Shown: positions 18,232-27,352, counted from the stretch's first letter. The stretch: DNA of 64,000 nucleotides from CAZOGW01 sp964579415 (GCA_964579415.1 CAZOGW010000004.1:1-64000); one strand, 5' to 3'. Translations and numbers: made by a program. The notes: generated by a model not told the origin, from the sequence alone.

Positions 18232-19604
18232 GTCGGCACGGACCTCCGCGCCAGGAAGTCCCGGTACCAGTAGCCGCTCGCCTTGAGGGTCCGCTCCATC
18301 GTCGCGAAGTCCACCCGCACGATGCCGAACCGCTTCTCATAACCCTTGGCCCATTCGAAGTTGTCCAGCAGCGACCACACGAAGTAGCCGTCGACGTCGA
18401 CGCCCCGCTCCATGGCCTCGGCCACCGCGGCGATGTGCCCCACCAGGTAGTCGATGCGGTCCTGGTCGTCGACCTTGCCGTCCCCTCCGGCATCGTCGGG
18501 GTAGGCGGCACCGTTCTCACAGATGATGAGCGGGATCCCCGGGTACGCCTTGGCGGTGCGTTCCAGGATCCAGGTGAGGCCCTGCGGCTCGACGCCCCAG
18601 CCCATCTCGGTGAGTCGTCCCGGCGGGGTCTGCATGACCGCACCGTCGACGCCGGGCCATGCCGCCATCCCCGGCGTGCCCGCCTCGTGTCCGATGTGGT
18701 TGACGTTGTAGTAGTTGACGCCGATGTAGTCGCTGTCCTGGTACGCCGCCGCCAGCTCGGCAGGATCGATGACATCGTCGACGCGGAAACGGGCGTGGAG
18801 GTCGAGGACGCGTTCGGGGTAACGGCCCCGCAACACCGCCTCGCTGAACAGCCGGTTCTGCACGTCGTCGACGCCGGCTGCGGCTTCGGCGTCCTCCGGC
18901 GAGTCGCTCGCCGGCCACGCCGGGATCAGGTTGAGCACCGCTCCCACCTTGTCGTCGGGGTGCGGGCGGGTGCGGCGCAGGGCGGCGGCACCGGCATGGT
19001 GCGCCAGGATGAGATGGTGGGCGGCGACGAAACCCGACCCGGGGTCCCGCATCCCGGGGGCGTGCTCTCCGGAACTGTGCCCGAGGAAGGCGGCGCACCA
19101 CGGCTCGTTGAGGGTCGTCCACATCTGGATGAGATCGCCCAGCGCATCTTTGGCCACGGCGGCGTACTCGGCGAACCACCCCGGGGAACGACCGTCGAGC
19201 CAGCCGCCGATGTCCTGGAGCGCCTGGGGAAGGTCCCAGTGGTACAGGGTGGCCACCGGGGTGATGCCCGCCGCGAGCAACTCGGTGCACAGGCGGCGGT
19301 AGAAGTCGATCCCCTCGGAGTTGGGGCGTCCCAGCCCGTCGGGGATGATCCGCGGCCAGGCGATGGAGAAGCGGTAGGCGTCCACGCCGAGGTCGCGCAT
19401 GATGGCGACGTCCTCGCGGAAGCGGTGGTAGTGATCGACGGCATCGTCGCCGGTGTCGCCGTTGTCGACCCGTCCCGGGGTGTGCGCGAATGTGTCCCAG
19501 ATCGAAGGCTTGCGGCCCCCCTCGGCCACGGCACCTTCGATCTGGTACGAGGCGGCGGCGACCCCCCACACGAAGTCGTCGGGGAATCCGGGCAGGCCCG
19601 TCAC
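18228..19604 (-). CDS. GH1 beta-glucosidase
   Basis: A 458-residue family 1 glycosidase. It begins with FVWGVAAASYQIEGA, carries TLNEPW (acid/base Glu167) and LIICENGAAY (nucleophile Glu363), and ends with WSLLDNFEWAKGYEKRFGIV, the aglycone/sugar-binding signature. No signal peptide is seen, so it hydrolyses imported beta-glucosides or related disaccharides in the cytoplasm. It sits downstream of a sugar ABC transporter and a LacI regulator. Confidence 0.93.
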   Translation of the reverse strand: MTGLPGFPDDFVWGVAAASYQIEGAVAEGGRKPSIWDTFAHTPGRVDNGDTGDDAVDHYHRFREDVAIMRDLGVDAYRFSIAWPRIIPDGLGRPNSEGIDFYRRLCTELLAAGITPVATLYHWDLPQALQDIGGWLDGRSPGWFAEYAAVAKDALGDLIQMWTTLNEPWCAAFLGHSSGEHAPGMRDPGSGFVAAHHLILAHHAGAAALRRTRPHPDDKVGAVLNLIPAWPASDSPEDAEAAAGVDDVQNRLFSEAVLRGRYPERVLDLHARFRVDDVIDPAELAAAYQDSDYIGVNYYNVNHIGHEAGTPGMAAWPGVDGAVMQTPPGRLTEMGWGVEPQGLTWILERTAKAYPGIPLIICENGAAYPDDAGGDGKVDDQDRIDYLVGHIAAVAEAMERGVDVDGYFVWSLLDNFEWAKGYEKRFGIVRVDFATMERTLKASGYWYRDFLARRSVPT

Positions 19605-19701
19605 GCCATCACCTCGATCTCCCGGCCGACGATGGCTGGATGCTGGATCACTTGTGCGACTCCCTTCGTTCCGGCCCCAGACCGGGGCGCCACTCCCGGC
19701 C

Positions 19702-20808
19702 CTACCTGTTGACCCCGGAAAGGTCGATGCCCTTGAGGAACACCCGCTGGGCGAAGAAGAAGATCAGCAGAGGGATGGCCATTCCCAGCAGGGCGCCAGC
19801 CTGGATCAGAGTTGGCTGCGAATCGTACAGGGTGTTGAACACCTGCAGCCCCACCGAGATGGGTTGCAGGTCACGGCGTGCCGCCAGGTAGATCATCGGT
19901 TCGAAGAAGTCGTTCCAGGCGAAGAAGAAGTGGAAGAGGCACACCGCCACGATGGCGGGGCGCATCTGGGGCAGGATGATCGACCACAGCGTCCGCAGCG
20001 GGCCGGCGCCGTCGATGGCCGCCGCCTCGTCGAGGTCCTTGGGGATGGTGAGGAAGTACTGGCGCAGCAGGAACACGTTGAAGGCGTTGGCGAAGAAGTG
20101 CGGCACGATGAGCGGTAGCCAGGTGTTGACCCACCCGATCCGGTAGAACACGGCGTAGGTGGGCACCAGCGTCACGAACCGGGGCAGGATGATCGTGGCG
20201 ATCAGCACCACCATGATGGCGCCCTTGAACGGGATCCGGAAGCGGGACAGCCCGTAGGCCACCAGCACCGATGACGACACCGCTCCCAGCGTCCCCAGGC
20301 CGGCGATTATGAGCGTGTTGCGCAGTAGCTGGAGGAACTCCATCATCTCCCAGGCCGTGCTGAAGTTCTCCCACTGCGGGTCGAACTGGTAGGCGACGGG
20401 GAGGGTGCGCCAGTTGCCCTCCCACTCGATGGGTTCCCCGTCGAGGTCTCCCGGGTCGAGGAACACCGACTGCTGGCGGCCCGGCTGCAGCATGGCCAGA
20501 TCCCGCGTCGAGCCGTCGGGCATCGGCACTGAGTACACCGCCAGGTCCTGGCCCTCGAACTCGACGGTGTCAGGCGAGGCGGGCCAGATCGGGGCGCGGT
20601 GGTCCGCCAGCATGTCCTCGGTCTTGAGCGACGTCACCGCCATGTAGCCGAGCGGCATCAGGAAGACGCCGAGGACGAGGGCGGTGATGAAGGTGACCAG
20701 GGCGCCGGCCAGGAACCGGCGCTCGCCCCGGTTGAGTTGGCTCGCAGTACGGCGCGGCTCGGGCATCTTCGCTTCGATGGGGTTGGACGGGGCACGGGTG
20801 GCTGTCAT
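19702..20808 (-). CDS. Sugar ABC transporter permease (MalG type) with large periplasmic insert
   Basis: A 368-residue inner-membrane permease of the CUT1 group. The conserved EAA loop reads EAAAIDGAGPLRTLWSIILP. After the first membrane helix there is an insert of roughly 90 residues (about 62-150) holding an aspartate- and tryptophan-rich segment, absent in E. coli MalG but seen in some actinobacterial permeases. The start overlaps the stop of the MalF-type gene as ATGA. No ATPase is encoded in this operon, so it would need a shared one such as that at 37144-38211. Confidence 0.9.
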   Translation of the reverse strand: MTATRAPSNPIEAKMPEPRRTASQLNRGERRFLAGALVTFITALVLGVFLMPLGYMAVTSLKTEDMLADHRAPIWPASPDTVEFEGQDLAVYSVPMPDGSTRDLAMLQPGRQQSVFLDPGDLDGEPIEWEGNWRTLPVAYQFDPQWENFSTAWEMMEFLQLLRNTLIIAGLGTLGAVSSSVLVAYGLSRFRIPFKGAIMVVLIATIILPRFVTLVPTYAVFYRIGWVNTWLPLIVPHFFANAFNVFLLRQYFLTIPKDLDEAAAIDGAGPLRTLWSIILPQMRPAIVAVCLFHFFFAWNDFFEPMIYLAARRDLQPISVGLQVFNTLYDSQPTLIQAGALLGMAIPLLIFFFAQRVFLKGIDLSGVNR

Positions 20809-21806
20809 CAGCTCTCCGGGGTGTACTCGTAGTGGACCCAGTACTTCGCCGACCAGAAGAGGAGGCCGGTGAGCAGCAGGGCGAAGACGAACAGCCCCCA
20901 GGCGATGGTGGCGGCATACCCCATGTTGAAGAGGCGGAAGCCGACCCGGAAGAAGTAGAGGGCATAGAAGAATGTCTTGCCGTTGGGGTCGCCGCTTCCG
21001 TTGTTGAGCACGAAGGGGACCAGGAAGTAGTTGAACAGCCCGATGAGGGCGATGATCAGGTTGTAGAAGATGATCGGGGAGATGAGCGGCAGTGTGATGT
21101 GCCGGAACATCTGCCGTTGCGAGGCCCCGTCGATGGTTGCGGCGTCGTACATGTCGCGGCTCACCGAGTTCATCGAGGCGATGAAGATGATCATGGCGTT
21201 GCCGACGCCCCACAGCCCGATGAACGCCAGCGCCGGGTAGACCCAGAACTCGTCGAGGAACCAGTCGGGCCCGTTGATCCCGAACCAGGACAGCATGCCG
21301 TTGACCCAACCGGTGCGGCCGTTGAACACGCCGCCGAACACGAGCACCGCGGCCACGAACGGGATCACCGACGGCATGTAGAAGAAGAGTCGGAAGGTGT
21401 TACGTGCCCGCAGGTTCCTCGACACCAGCAGGTAGGCCAGGCCCATCGGTACCAGGATCGCCAAGGGCAGGGCGATGAGGCCGAACTTGAAGGTCACCAT
21501 TGCCGAGCTTCGCACCTCGGGGTCGGTGAAGAAGCGCTTCCAGTTGGCCAGCCCGACGAAGTTGGTGGGGTCGCCGCTCACCAGGTTGAGGTCGGTGAGC
21601 GAGAACCACGCCGACGCCACCATGGGGATGGCGGTCCACAGGAAGAACCCGGCGATCCAGGGCATGACGAACCACAGTCCTATGCGGCCGCGCCGGCGCG
21701 CCAGCGTCGAGCGCTTCCTGTTCCCCCTTCGGGTGGTGGGCGGTGCGACCGGGATGGTCCCGGTCGCACCGTCACCCGTGGGACTGTGGCCCACAGTCGT
21801 CGTCAT
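20808..21806 (-). CDS. Sugar ABC transporter permease (MalF type)
   Basis: A 332-residue CUT1 permease. Six membrane helices can be traced, starting LWFVMPWIAGFFLWTAIPM, and the EAA loop reads YDAATIDGASQRQMFRHITLP. It pairs with the MalG-type permease immediately downstream and lies 7 bp after the binding-protein gene. The cargo is probably a beta-linked oligosaccharide given the following glycosidases. Confidence 0.92.
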   Translation of the reverse strand: MTTTVGHSPTGDGATGTIPVAPPTTRRGNRKRSTLARRRGRIGLWFVMPWIAGFFLWTAIPMVASAWFSLTDLNLVSGDPTNFVGLANWKRFFTDPEVRSSAMVTFKFGLIALPLAILVPMGLAYLLVSRNLRARNTFRLFFYMPSVIPFVAAVLVFGGVFNGRTGWVNGMLSWFGINGPDWFLDEFWVYPALAFIGLWGVGNAMIIFIASMNSVSRDMYDAATIDGASQRQMFRHITLPLISPIIFYNLIIALIGLFNYFLVPFVLNNGSGDPNGKTFFYALYFFRVGFRLFNMGYAATIAWGLFVFALLLTGLLFWSAKYWVHYEYTPES

Positions 21807-21813
21807 GGTCCGG

Positions 21814-23319
21814 CTACGAGTTGTTCTGGAAGATCGTCGTCAGGTCCGCCTCGAGCTGCGGGATCTCCGCCGCCAGGTCGAGGGCCGGGTCCGACAGCAA
21901 GGCGCTGACCAGATCCTCCAGCCGCAGCTTGTACTCGTCCCATCCGGGGACGTACTGCTCGTGGCTGGGGTTGTCGGCGTAGTTGGCGCTGTCGATCGCC
22001 ACCTGCCAGTTGACACCCTGCGGGTAGCGCTCGTCGAGAGAGGCGAAGAACGCCTCGGTCAACCCCTCCTCGGCCGGCGCCGCGCCGTAGGCGGTGAGCA
22101 GCTCGAGGGCGGCGTCGGTGAGCAGGTACTCCATGACCTCGAAGGCCGCTTCCGGGTTCTCGGACGTGTCCAGGATGCGGAAGGTGTCGGCGTGCATGTT
22201 GGCCGTGACGGCGCCGTTGTGTGAAGGCATCACCGCGATGTCGTAGAAGTCGCCGGGCCGGTTGCTCTCGTCGTTGCGGATGCAGCAGGTGTACCACAGG
22301 TGCGATCCGGCCATGGCCACCAGGCCCGACTGGAAGGCGTTGCCGTTGAGCAGTTCGGAGTCGAGCTCGGTCTGGCCGGGGGCGAAGCCGGAACCCCACA
22401 CCGCGTCCTGATACCACGCCCACTCGTCGGCCCAGTCTTGCGGCACCGCGGCGGAGCCGTCGTCCTGCAGCATGTTCCCGGCCCCCCAGAACGAACCCTG
22501 CTGGAAGAGGCGGTCGGTCCACTGCCACACGAAGCCCCACTGCACCGTGTTGTCCGGGTCGAACGCCGCATCGGTGGCATCGACACCATCGGCGTCGACG
22601 GTCAGGTACTGGGCGATCTCGGCCACCTTGGCGAAGTCCCAGGTGCCCTCCCACTCGGTGCCTTCGCCGTACACGGCGGTGCCGTCCGCTCCGTACTCCT
22701 GGGGCGGGTGGGGCAGTCCGGCCTCGTCGAAGAGGTCGCGATGGAAGTAGACGAACGACGGGTACGAGGCGAAGGGGAGGCCGAGCAGCGTGCCGTCCGG
22801 CTCGCGGAAGTTCTCCACCGCCGCCTCGGGCCAGCGGGTCGTGTCGAGACCGGACGCTGCGATGAGCGGCTCGATGTCCAGGTAGCGACCGGCGAAGGAG
22901 TTGGCGCCGTCACGGCCGACCGGTCCGATGATGTCGGGGGCGCCGCCCGCGGTGAGGCGGGTCGCCAGCGTGTCGTAGGCGACGTCGTTCTCCACCACCT
23001 CCAGCACCAGGTTGATATCCTCGCGCTCGGAGTTGAAGCGCTCCACCACCGCTTCCTGAGCGGCGATCTGCTCGGGCTGGCCGCCGGCGCCGAGGCCGAC
23101 GTACCAGGTGATGGTGACCGCGTCGCCGGACGGCGGCGCGGCCGGAGGCGCCTCGGTGGCGGGAGCAGCGGTGGTGCCGCCGGCCTCCGTGGTGCCCGGG
23201 GCGTCGGTAGCTGCCGTTTGTGTACTGTCGGATCCTTCGCCGTCGCCTCCACAGGCCACGGCCACCAGAGCGAAGACGATGGCAACGATCAGCCATCGAA
23301 CCCGTCGTATACTCGTCAT
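21814..23319 (-). CDS. Sugar ABC transporter substrate-binding lipoprotein
   Basis: A 501-residue extracytoplasmic binding protein. The signal peptide ends in the lipobox ALVAVAC with Cys23, followed by a Thr/Ala-rich linker (about residues 27-65) and a family 1 solute-binding fold (ERFNSEREDINLVLEVVEND, GGAPDIIGP). The start is the ATG at 23319, with GGAGGAA 4 nt upstream, rather than the ATG at 23331 that forms part of the ribosome site. It is the first structural gene after the LacI regulator. Confidence 0.93.
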   Translation of the reverse strand: MTSIRRVRWLIVAIVFALVAVACGGDGEGSDSTQTAATDAPGTTEAGGTTAAPATEAPPAAPPSGDAVTITWYVGLGAGGQPEQIAAQEAVVERFNSEREDINLVLEVVENDVAYDTLATRLTAGGAPDIIGPVGRDGANSFAGRYLDIEPLIAASGLDTTRWPEAAVENFREPDGTLLGLPFASYPSFVYFHRDLFDEAGLPHPPQEYGADGTAVYGEGTEWEGTWDFAKVAEIAQYLTVDADGVDATDAAFDPDNTVQWGFVWQWTDRLFQQGSFWGAGNMLQDDGSAAVPQDWADEWAWYQDAVWGSGFAPGQTELDSELLNGNAFQSGLVAMAGSHLWYTCCIRNDESNRPGDFYDIAVMPSHNGAVTANMHADTFRILDTSENPEAAFEVMEYLLTDAALELLTAYGAAPAEEGLTEAFFASLDERYPQGVNWQVAIDSANYADNPSHEQYVPGWDEYKLRLEDLVSALLSDPALDLAAEIPQLEADLTTIFQNNS

Positions 23320-23370
23320 TGCTTCCTCCATGTTGCGTGTACTGCGCGTTTCCTTCCGGGGGGAGTTCTC

Positions 23371-23402
23371 GTGATCGTCGGTGTTCCCGCACCGGCGATC
23401 AC
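23371..23402 (-). terminator. Hairpin between lacI-type gene and binding-protein gene
   Basis: A 13-bp inverted repeat with one G-T step (arms 23371-23383 and 23390-23402, 6-nt loop) starts 8 bases after the stop of the regulator gene. It has no T tract. It may terminate or attenuate regulator transcripts before the transporter genes. Confidence 0.5.
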
Positions 23403-23409
23403 GTTCGTC

Positions 23410-24438
23410 TCAAGCCTTTATCGGTTCGACCCGCCTTCCTTCCGTCGATTGGCGGATGATCAGCTCGGTGGGCAGGATGACCCGCCTCCGACCGTCCTCG
23501 GCGGCGTCGTCGATGAGCTCTAGCAGTGTGGCGGCGGCCACCTCGCCCATACGTCGCACCGGCTGGCGGACCGTGGTGAGGGGTGGGTCCATCTGGGCGG
23601 CGAACTCCATGTCGTCGAAGCCGGCGAGAGCGATGTCGCCCGGGATGTGCAGACCCCGCTCGACGATGACGTCCCGGGCGGCTCGGGCCATCTGGTCGTT
23701 GGCGGCGAAGATGGCGTCTATGTCACGTTCGACCAGCTTCTCGGCCGCGGCCCGTCCCGAGATGTAGTTGAAGTCGCCCTCGGCGACGATGCTCTCGTCG
23801 AACGGCACGCCGGCCCGGGCCAGAGCCTTCTTGTAGCCCTGGAGGCGGTCGTGGCCGGCCACCGACGACAGCGGGCCGGTGATGCTGCCGATGCGCCGGC
23901 AACCCAGGTCCAGCAGGTAGTTGACCACCTGGGTAGCGGCGACGGCATGGTCGATGTCGACGTAGCTGGCCAACTCGCTGTGGCCGCCGTGGCCCACCAG
24001 GACGGTGGGGAGGCTGGAGGCGAGGAGCCCGTCCACCACCTCGTCGTGGCGGTAGTTGGCGGTCACGAGCACCCCGTCGATGAGACCGACGCTGAGCACC
24101 TGGCGCAGCGTCTCGGCCGGGTTGCCGCTCTTGAGCCACAACATGACACCGGTGGCCTGCTCGGACAGCACGTCGGTCGTCCCCTGGAGCAGGCTGGAGA
24201 AGTACGGGTCGCCGAAGAGGTCGGTGGCAGGGACATGGAAGACGAGCCCGATGATGCCGGTGCGGCCCTTGGCCAAGCGTCGGGCCGCCAGGTTGGGCCG
24301 GTAGTCGGCCTGTTCCATCACCTCGAGAATCCGCTGGCGTGTCTCCGGCTTCACCGAGCCACCGTTGAGAACGCGAGACACCGTGGAGCGGGAGACCCCG
24401 CTCAGACTGGCCAGCTCCTCGAGCGTGCGACCCCTCAC
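23410..24438 (-). CDS. LacI family transcriptional regulator
   Basis: A 342-residue regulator. The helix-turn-helix and hinge (LEELASLSGVSRSTVSRVLNGGSVKPETRQRI, residues 6-38, then NLAARRLAKGRTG) match LacI, and a periplasmic-binding-protein-like sensor domain follows (GIIGLVFHVPATDLFGDPYFSSLL). A perfect 14-bp palindrome TGGGAGCGCTCCCA lies 31 bases upstream, so it likely represses itself and the downstream transporter and glycosidase genes, released by a sugar inducer. Confidence 0.93.
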   Translation of the reverse strand: MRGRTLEELASLSGVSRSTVSRVLNGGSVKPETRQRILEVMEQADYRPNLAARRLAKGRTGIIGLVFHVPATDLFGDPYFSSLLQGTTDVLSEQATGVMLWLKSGNPAETLRQVLSVGLIDGVLVTANYRHDEVVDGLLASSLPTVLVGHGGHSELASYVDIDHAVAATQVVNYLLDLGCRRIGSITGPLSSVAGHDRLQGYKKALARAGVPFDESIVAEGDFNYISGRAAAEKLVERDIDAIFAANDQMARAARDVIVERGLHIPGDIALAGFDDMEFAAQMDPPLTTVRQPVRRMGEVAAATLLELIDDAAEDGRRRVILPTELIIRQSTEGRRVEPIKA

Positions 24439-24469
24439 CGCTGCCGATCCCTCCCTCTCGCTCCCGATG

Positions 24470-24483
24470 TGGGAGCGCTCCCA
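24470..24483. promoter_or_regulatory. LacI-type operator
   Basis: TGGGAGCGCTCCCA is a perfect palindrome with the central CGCT-type step expected for LacI family operators. It abuts the predicted -10 of the regulator gene on the minus strand, so binding would block initiation. Confidence 0.8.
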
Positions 24484-24511
24484 TTCAAGCTTCCCGCTTC
24501 GACCCGGTCAA
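24483..24511 (-). promoter_or_regulatory. Predicted promoter of the lacI-type gene
   Basis: On the minus strand TTGACC (24506-24511) is separated by 17 bases from TTGAAT (24483-24488). The -35 fits well, the -10 only partly. The operator follows directly. Confidence 0.45.
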
Positions 24512-24567
24512 GCGATTTTGCCCAATCCGCAATCCTGTTGTAACGACAAGGAAACAAGGTGGCCGGA

Positions 24568-24582
24568 GTGAGAGCGCTCCCG
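24568..24582. promoter_or_regulatory. Second, imperfect LacI-type operator
   Basis: The core GAGCGCTC (24572-24579) with partly symmetric flanks repeats the palindrome centre of the main operator about 98 bp away (9-10 helical turns). It could support looping or cooperative binding. The divergent gap of 337 bp between the regulator and the peptidase gene otherwise holds only two heptad arrays. Confidence 0.45.
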
Positions 24583-24635
24583 CGCGCAGGCGGCCGCGCC
24601 TCCGGACAGCAGTGCTTCGTCGCAGGGCGGCCGCC

Positions 24636-24653
24636 GTACTTGGTACTTGGTAT
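24636..24653. repeat. GTACTTG heptad array (2+ units)
   Basis: Two copies of GTACTTG and a partial third (GTAT) lie in the divergent gap upstream of the peptidase gene. Confidence 0.75.
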
Positions 24654-24714
24654 CGAGTATGGACACCCTCCCACGGCGCGACTCATGACGGTGCTGCCAC
24701 GTACCCCACTCGCC

Positions 24715-24743
24715 AGTACTGAGTACTGAATACTGAACACTGA
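24715..24743. repeat. GTACTGA heptad array, degenerating (4 units)
   Basis: Four consecutive heptamers read GTACTGA, GTACTGA, ATACTGA, ACACTGA, a decaying series 33 bases before the start of the peptidase gene. The gradient of changes suggests age or repair error at one end. Confidence 0.75.
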
Positions 24744-24775
24744 TTCCGTCACACCCCTCCGCTACCGTCGGCCAC

Positions 24776-25252
24776 ATGGAGATCGAAGTCGTCCGCAGCA
24801 ACCGCCGCCGTAAGACGGCCCAGGCCCGGCTCGAGGGCGATGTCCTGCGAGTTCTGATCCCGGCCCATCTGAGTACCGCCGAGGAGGAACGCACCGTCGC
24901 CAAGCTGACCGAGCAGGTGCTGCGCAAGGCGTCGACGAGTCATGTCGACCTGGCGGGGCGGGCGCGCCGCCTGGCTGCGGAGCACGGCCTGCCCCAGCCC
25001 ACCCGTGTCGCGTGGAGCGAGCGCCAGAACAGCCGGTGGGGATCGTGTACCCCCTCACAGGGCACGATCCGCATATCGTCGCGCCTGGCCGGCGCCCCCG
25101 CCTGGGTGCTGGACTACGTGATGGTCCACGAACTGGCCCACCTGGTCGAGGCGAACCACTCCCCTGCCTTCTGGCGATTGGTGGACCGTTACCCGCGGGC
25201 CGAGCGGGCTCGCGGTTACCTCATCGCCAAGGACGAGCCGGAACCGGCCTGA
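24776..25252 (+). CDS. YgjP-type zinc metallopeptidase (DUF45/M48 family)
   Basis: A 158-residue protein. The HELAH motif (His118, Glu119, His122) and the preceding family motif SRWGSC (residues 86-91) are intact, as in YgjP-like proteins. The third ligand is probably in [10 protein letters not shown]. Family members are assigned as metal-dependent hydrolases, with proteolysis presumed. It is a single gene converging with the flavodoxin-like gene. Confidence 0.88.
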   Translation: MEIEVVRSNRRRKTAQARLEGDVLRVLIPAHLSTAEEERTVAKLTEQVLRKASTSHVDLAGRARRLAAEHGLPQPTRVAWSERQNSRWGSCTPSQGTIRISSRLAGAPAWVLDYVMVHELAHLVEANHSPAFWRLVDRYPRAERARGYLIAKDEPEPA

Positions 25253-25272
25253 CCCGGTTCACCCGGTAGCGG

Positions 25273-25971
25273 CTAACCGGCGAACCCGAAACGCTCGCCG
25301 GCGTCCCAGGCGGATCGCTGGTTGCCGTGAGCGGGGATGCCGCCGGCATCCCTCAGCAGCCTCGCCAGGTGCAGGAGGTTCCATGTCATGAACGTGGTGT
25401 TGCGGTTGGTGAAGTCGTTGTCGGGGCCTCCCGATCCCTCGTCCAGGTAGGAGGGGCCCGGCCCCACCTCCCCGATCCATCCGGCGTCGGCCTGGGGAGG
25501 GATGGTGAACCCGACGTGCTGCAGGGCGTACAGGACGCTCATCGAGCAGTGCTTCACCCCGTCCTCGTTACCGGTGACGATGCACCCGCCGACCCGCCCG
25601 TAGTAGGCGTACTGGCCCGCCTCGTTGAGGTCGCCCGAGTTGGCGTAGAGGCGCTCGATGAGGCGGGTGCACACCGAGGACTTCTCCCCCAGCCAGATCG
25701 GGGTGCCGACGACGAGGATGTCGGCGGCCATCACCCTGGCGACGATGTCCGGCCAGGCGTCGGTGGACCAGCCATGCTCGGTCATGTCCGGATACACGCC
25801 GGTGGCGACATCATGGTCGATGAGGCGAATGGCCTCGACGCTCACCCCCTGCCGGCGCATGAGGGCGATCGACCTGTCCAGGAGACCCTGGGTGTGTGAC
25901 TGCTCCGGCGACCGCTTCAGAGTGCAGTTGACGTACACCGCCGCCAGATCGTCGAAGGATCCGTCGTTCAT
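25273..25971 (-). CDS. NADPH-dependent FMN reductase / flavodoxin family protein
   Basis: A 232-residue flavoprotein. The N-terminal strand AVYVNCTLKRSPEQSHT gives the flavin phosphate loop, ILVVGTPIWLGEKSSV is the typical second flavin contact, and GRVGGCIVTGNEDGVKH the third. Members reduce flavins or quinones with NADPH. The gene stands alone between the peptidase and the CapA-type gene, so no pathway can be inferred. Confidence 0.85.
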   Translation of the reverse strand: MNDGSFDDLAAVYVNCTLKRSPEQSHTQGLLDRSIALMRRQGVSVEAIRLIDHDVATGVYPDMTEHGWSTDAWPDIVARVMAADILVVGTPIWLGEKSSVCTRLIERLYANSGDLNEAGQYAYYGRVGGCIVTGNEDGVKHCSMSVLYALQHVGFTIPPQADAGWIGEVGPGPSYLDEGSGGPDNDFTNRNTTFMTWNLLHLARLLRDAGGIPAHGNQRSAWDAGERFGFAG

Positions 25972-26122
25972 GAGTACCGCACCTCCTGCGATGGGCCCGT
26001 TCCCGTCTCCCCCGCCGCACCACCCTGTTCGATCCTGCCGGTACGCGCATGACAGGCCTCTCGAGATGGAAACTACCAGGACATGACCCTGATAGCCCGC
26101 CGATCACGGGTACCGTGCCCGG

Positions 26123-27325
26123 ATGCGCCGCCCTCTCGCCGGATTGTCGCTCGCCGTCGCCATCTCGGTGGCTGCATGCGGCTCACTGCCTCCCGCCGAC
26201 GGTGCGCCGTCGCTGCCCGAGGAAGGCAGGCGCGCCCCCGCAACGACCGTGACTACCACCCCGGCCACCGCGGCCGGCGCGGGCACGACGACCACGACGT
26301 CGCCCGCCCCATCGACCAGTACACCCACGACCACCACCACCTCGACCACCACACGCCCACCCAGGCAACCCGTCACGCTCGGCTTCGGCGGCGACACCGC
26401 CCTGACCCACGGGTTGGCGGATCGGGATCCGTTGGGGAGCGTGGCGGAGATGCTGTCGGCTCCCGACCTCACGGTCCTCAACCTCGAGACCGTCGTCGCC
26501 GAGAGCGGTGTGGGGACTCCGCTGGACAAGACCTATGTGTTCCGCTCGCCGCCGGCGACGGTGGACATCCTGCGCGACGCCGGCGTCGATGCGGTCTCGC
26601 TGGCGAACAACCACAGCGTCGACCACGGGCGGGAAGGCATCCTGCGCACCGTCGAACTGCTTGACGCCGGGGGAATCGCCAACGTCGGGGTGGGGACCGA
26701 CCCGGAGGACGCCTACGCCGCGGCCGTGGTCCCGGTCGGCGATTGGAACGTGGCGCTCGTCGGGCTCAACCGGGTCGAGTGCGGCTACGTCGCCGACAAC
26801 CCGGATAGGTGGCCCGAGGTGGCGTGGACATGCCCCGGCTTCGAGGACCGTGCCGCGGCCGCCGTCGAGGCGGCGGCCGCCGTATCGGATGTGACCGTGG
26901 TGATGGTCCACTGGGGCATCGAACTCGACCACTGCCCCGCCGGGTACCAACCCGAACTGGCCCAGCGCTGGATTGACGCCGGTGCCGACCTCGTCGTGGG
27001 CCATCATCCGCACCTGCTGCAAGGCGTCCAGCAGCCGGACGGCGTCTGGGTCCTCTACTCGATCGGGAACTTCGCCTTCCCTTCGGCCCGCGAGGACCGC
27101 GCCTACTCCGCCTTCTTCACCTTCGACGTGAGCGAGGGCCCCGAGGGCGAGCCCGAACTGCAGATGCGCGCCCAGCCCCTCCACATCCGCGAGGGACGGC
27201 CCCGGCCCCTCGACGCCGAGGCGGGCAGCGACACACTCGCCACCCTCTCCCGCCGCTCCTTCGGCTGGGATTTCGACGCGCAAGGGCTGCCGCAGCCCCG
27301 AGCCGAGGCAGGCGAGTGCGGATAG
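26123..27325 (+). CDS. CapA family lipoprotein (poly-gamma-glutamate capsule type)
   Basis: A 400-residue lipoprotein. The signal peptide ends ISVAAC (Cys19), followed by a long Thr/Ala/Pro linker (about 35-83), then a CapA-type metallophosphoesterase-like domain with LGFGGDTALT, LNLETVV, DAVSLANNHSVDHG, VMVHWGIE and LVVGHHPHLLQG. These supply the usual Asp, Asn and His ligands. CapA proteins take part in capsule or polyglutamate export in Bacillus; in actinobacteria the role is unknown. Its stop is 5 bp before a heptad array shared with the convergent zinc permease gene. Confidence 0.88.
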   Translation: MRRPLAGLSLAVAISVAACGSLPPADGAPSLPEEGRRAPATTVTTTPATAAGAGTTTTTSPAPSTSTPTTTTTSTTTRPPRQPVTLGFGGDTALTHGLADRDPLGSVAEMLSAPDLTVLNLETVVAESGVGTPLDKTYVFRSPPATVDILRDAGVDAVSLANNHSVDHGREGILRTVELLDAGGIANVGVGTDPEDAYAAAVVPVGDWNVALVGLNRVECGYVADNPDRWPEVAWTCPGFEDRAAAAVEAAAAVSDVTVVMVHWGIELDHCPAGYQPELAQRWIDAGADLVVGHHPHLLQGVQQPDGVWVLYSIGNFAFPSAREDRAYSAFFTFDVSEGPEGEPELQMRAQPLHIREGRPRPLDAEAGSDTLATLSRRSFGWDFDAQGLPQPRAEAGECG

Positions 27326-27330
27326 GAAGC

Positions 27331-27352
27331 GTACTACGTACTACGTACTAGG
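27331..27352. repeat. GTACTAC heptad array at a convergent gene end
   Basis: Three 7-bp units (GTACTAC, GTACTAC, GTACTAG) lie between the CapA-type gene and the zinc permease gene. The permease stop codon (TAG, 27341-27343) is inside the array, so its last residues, S and T, are encoded by the repeat. Confidence 0.85.
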
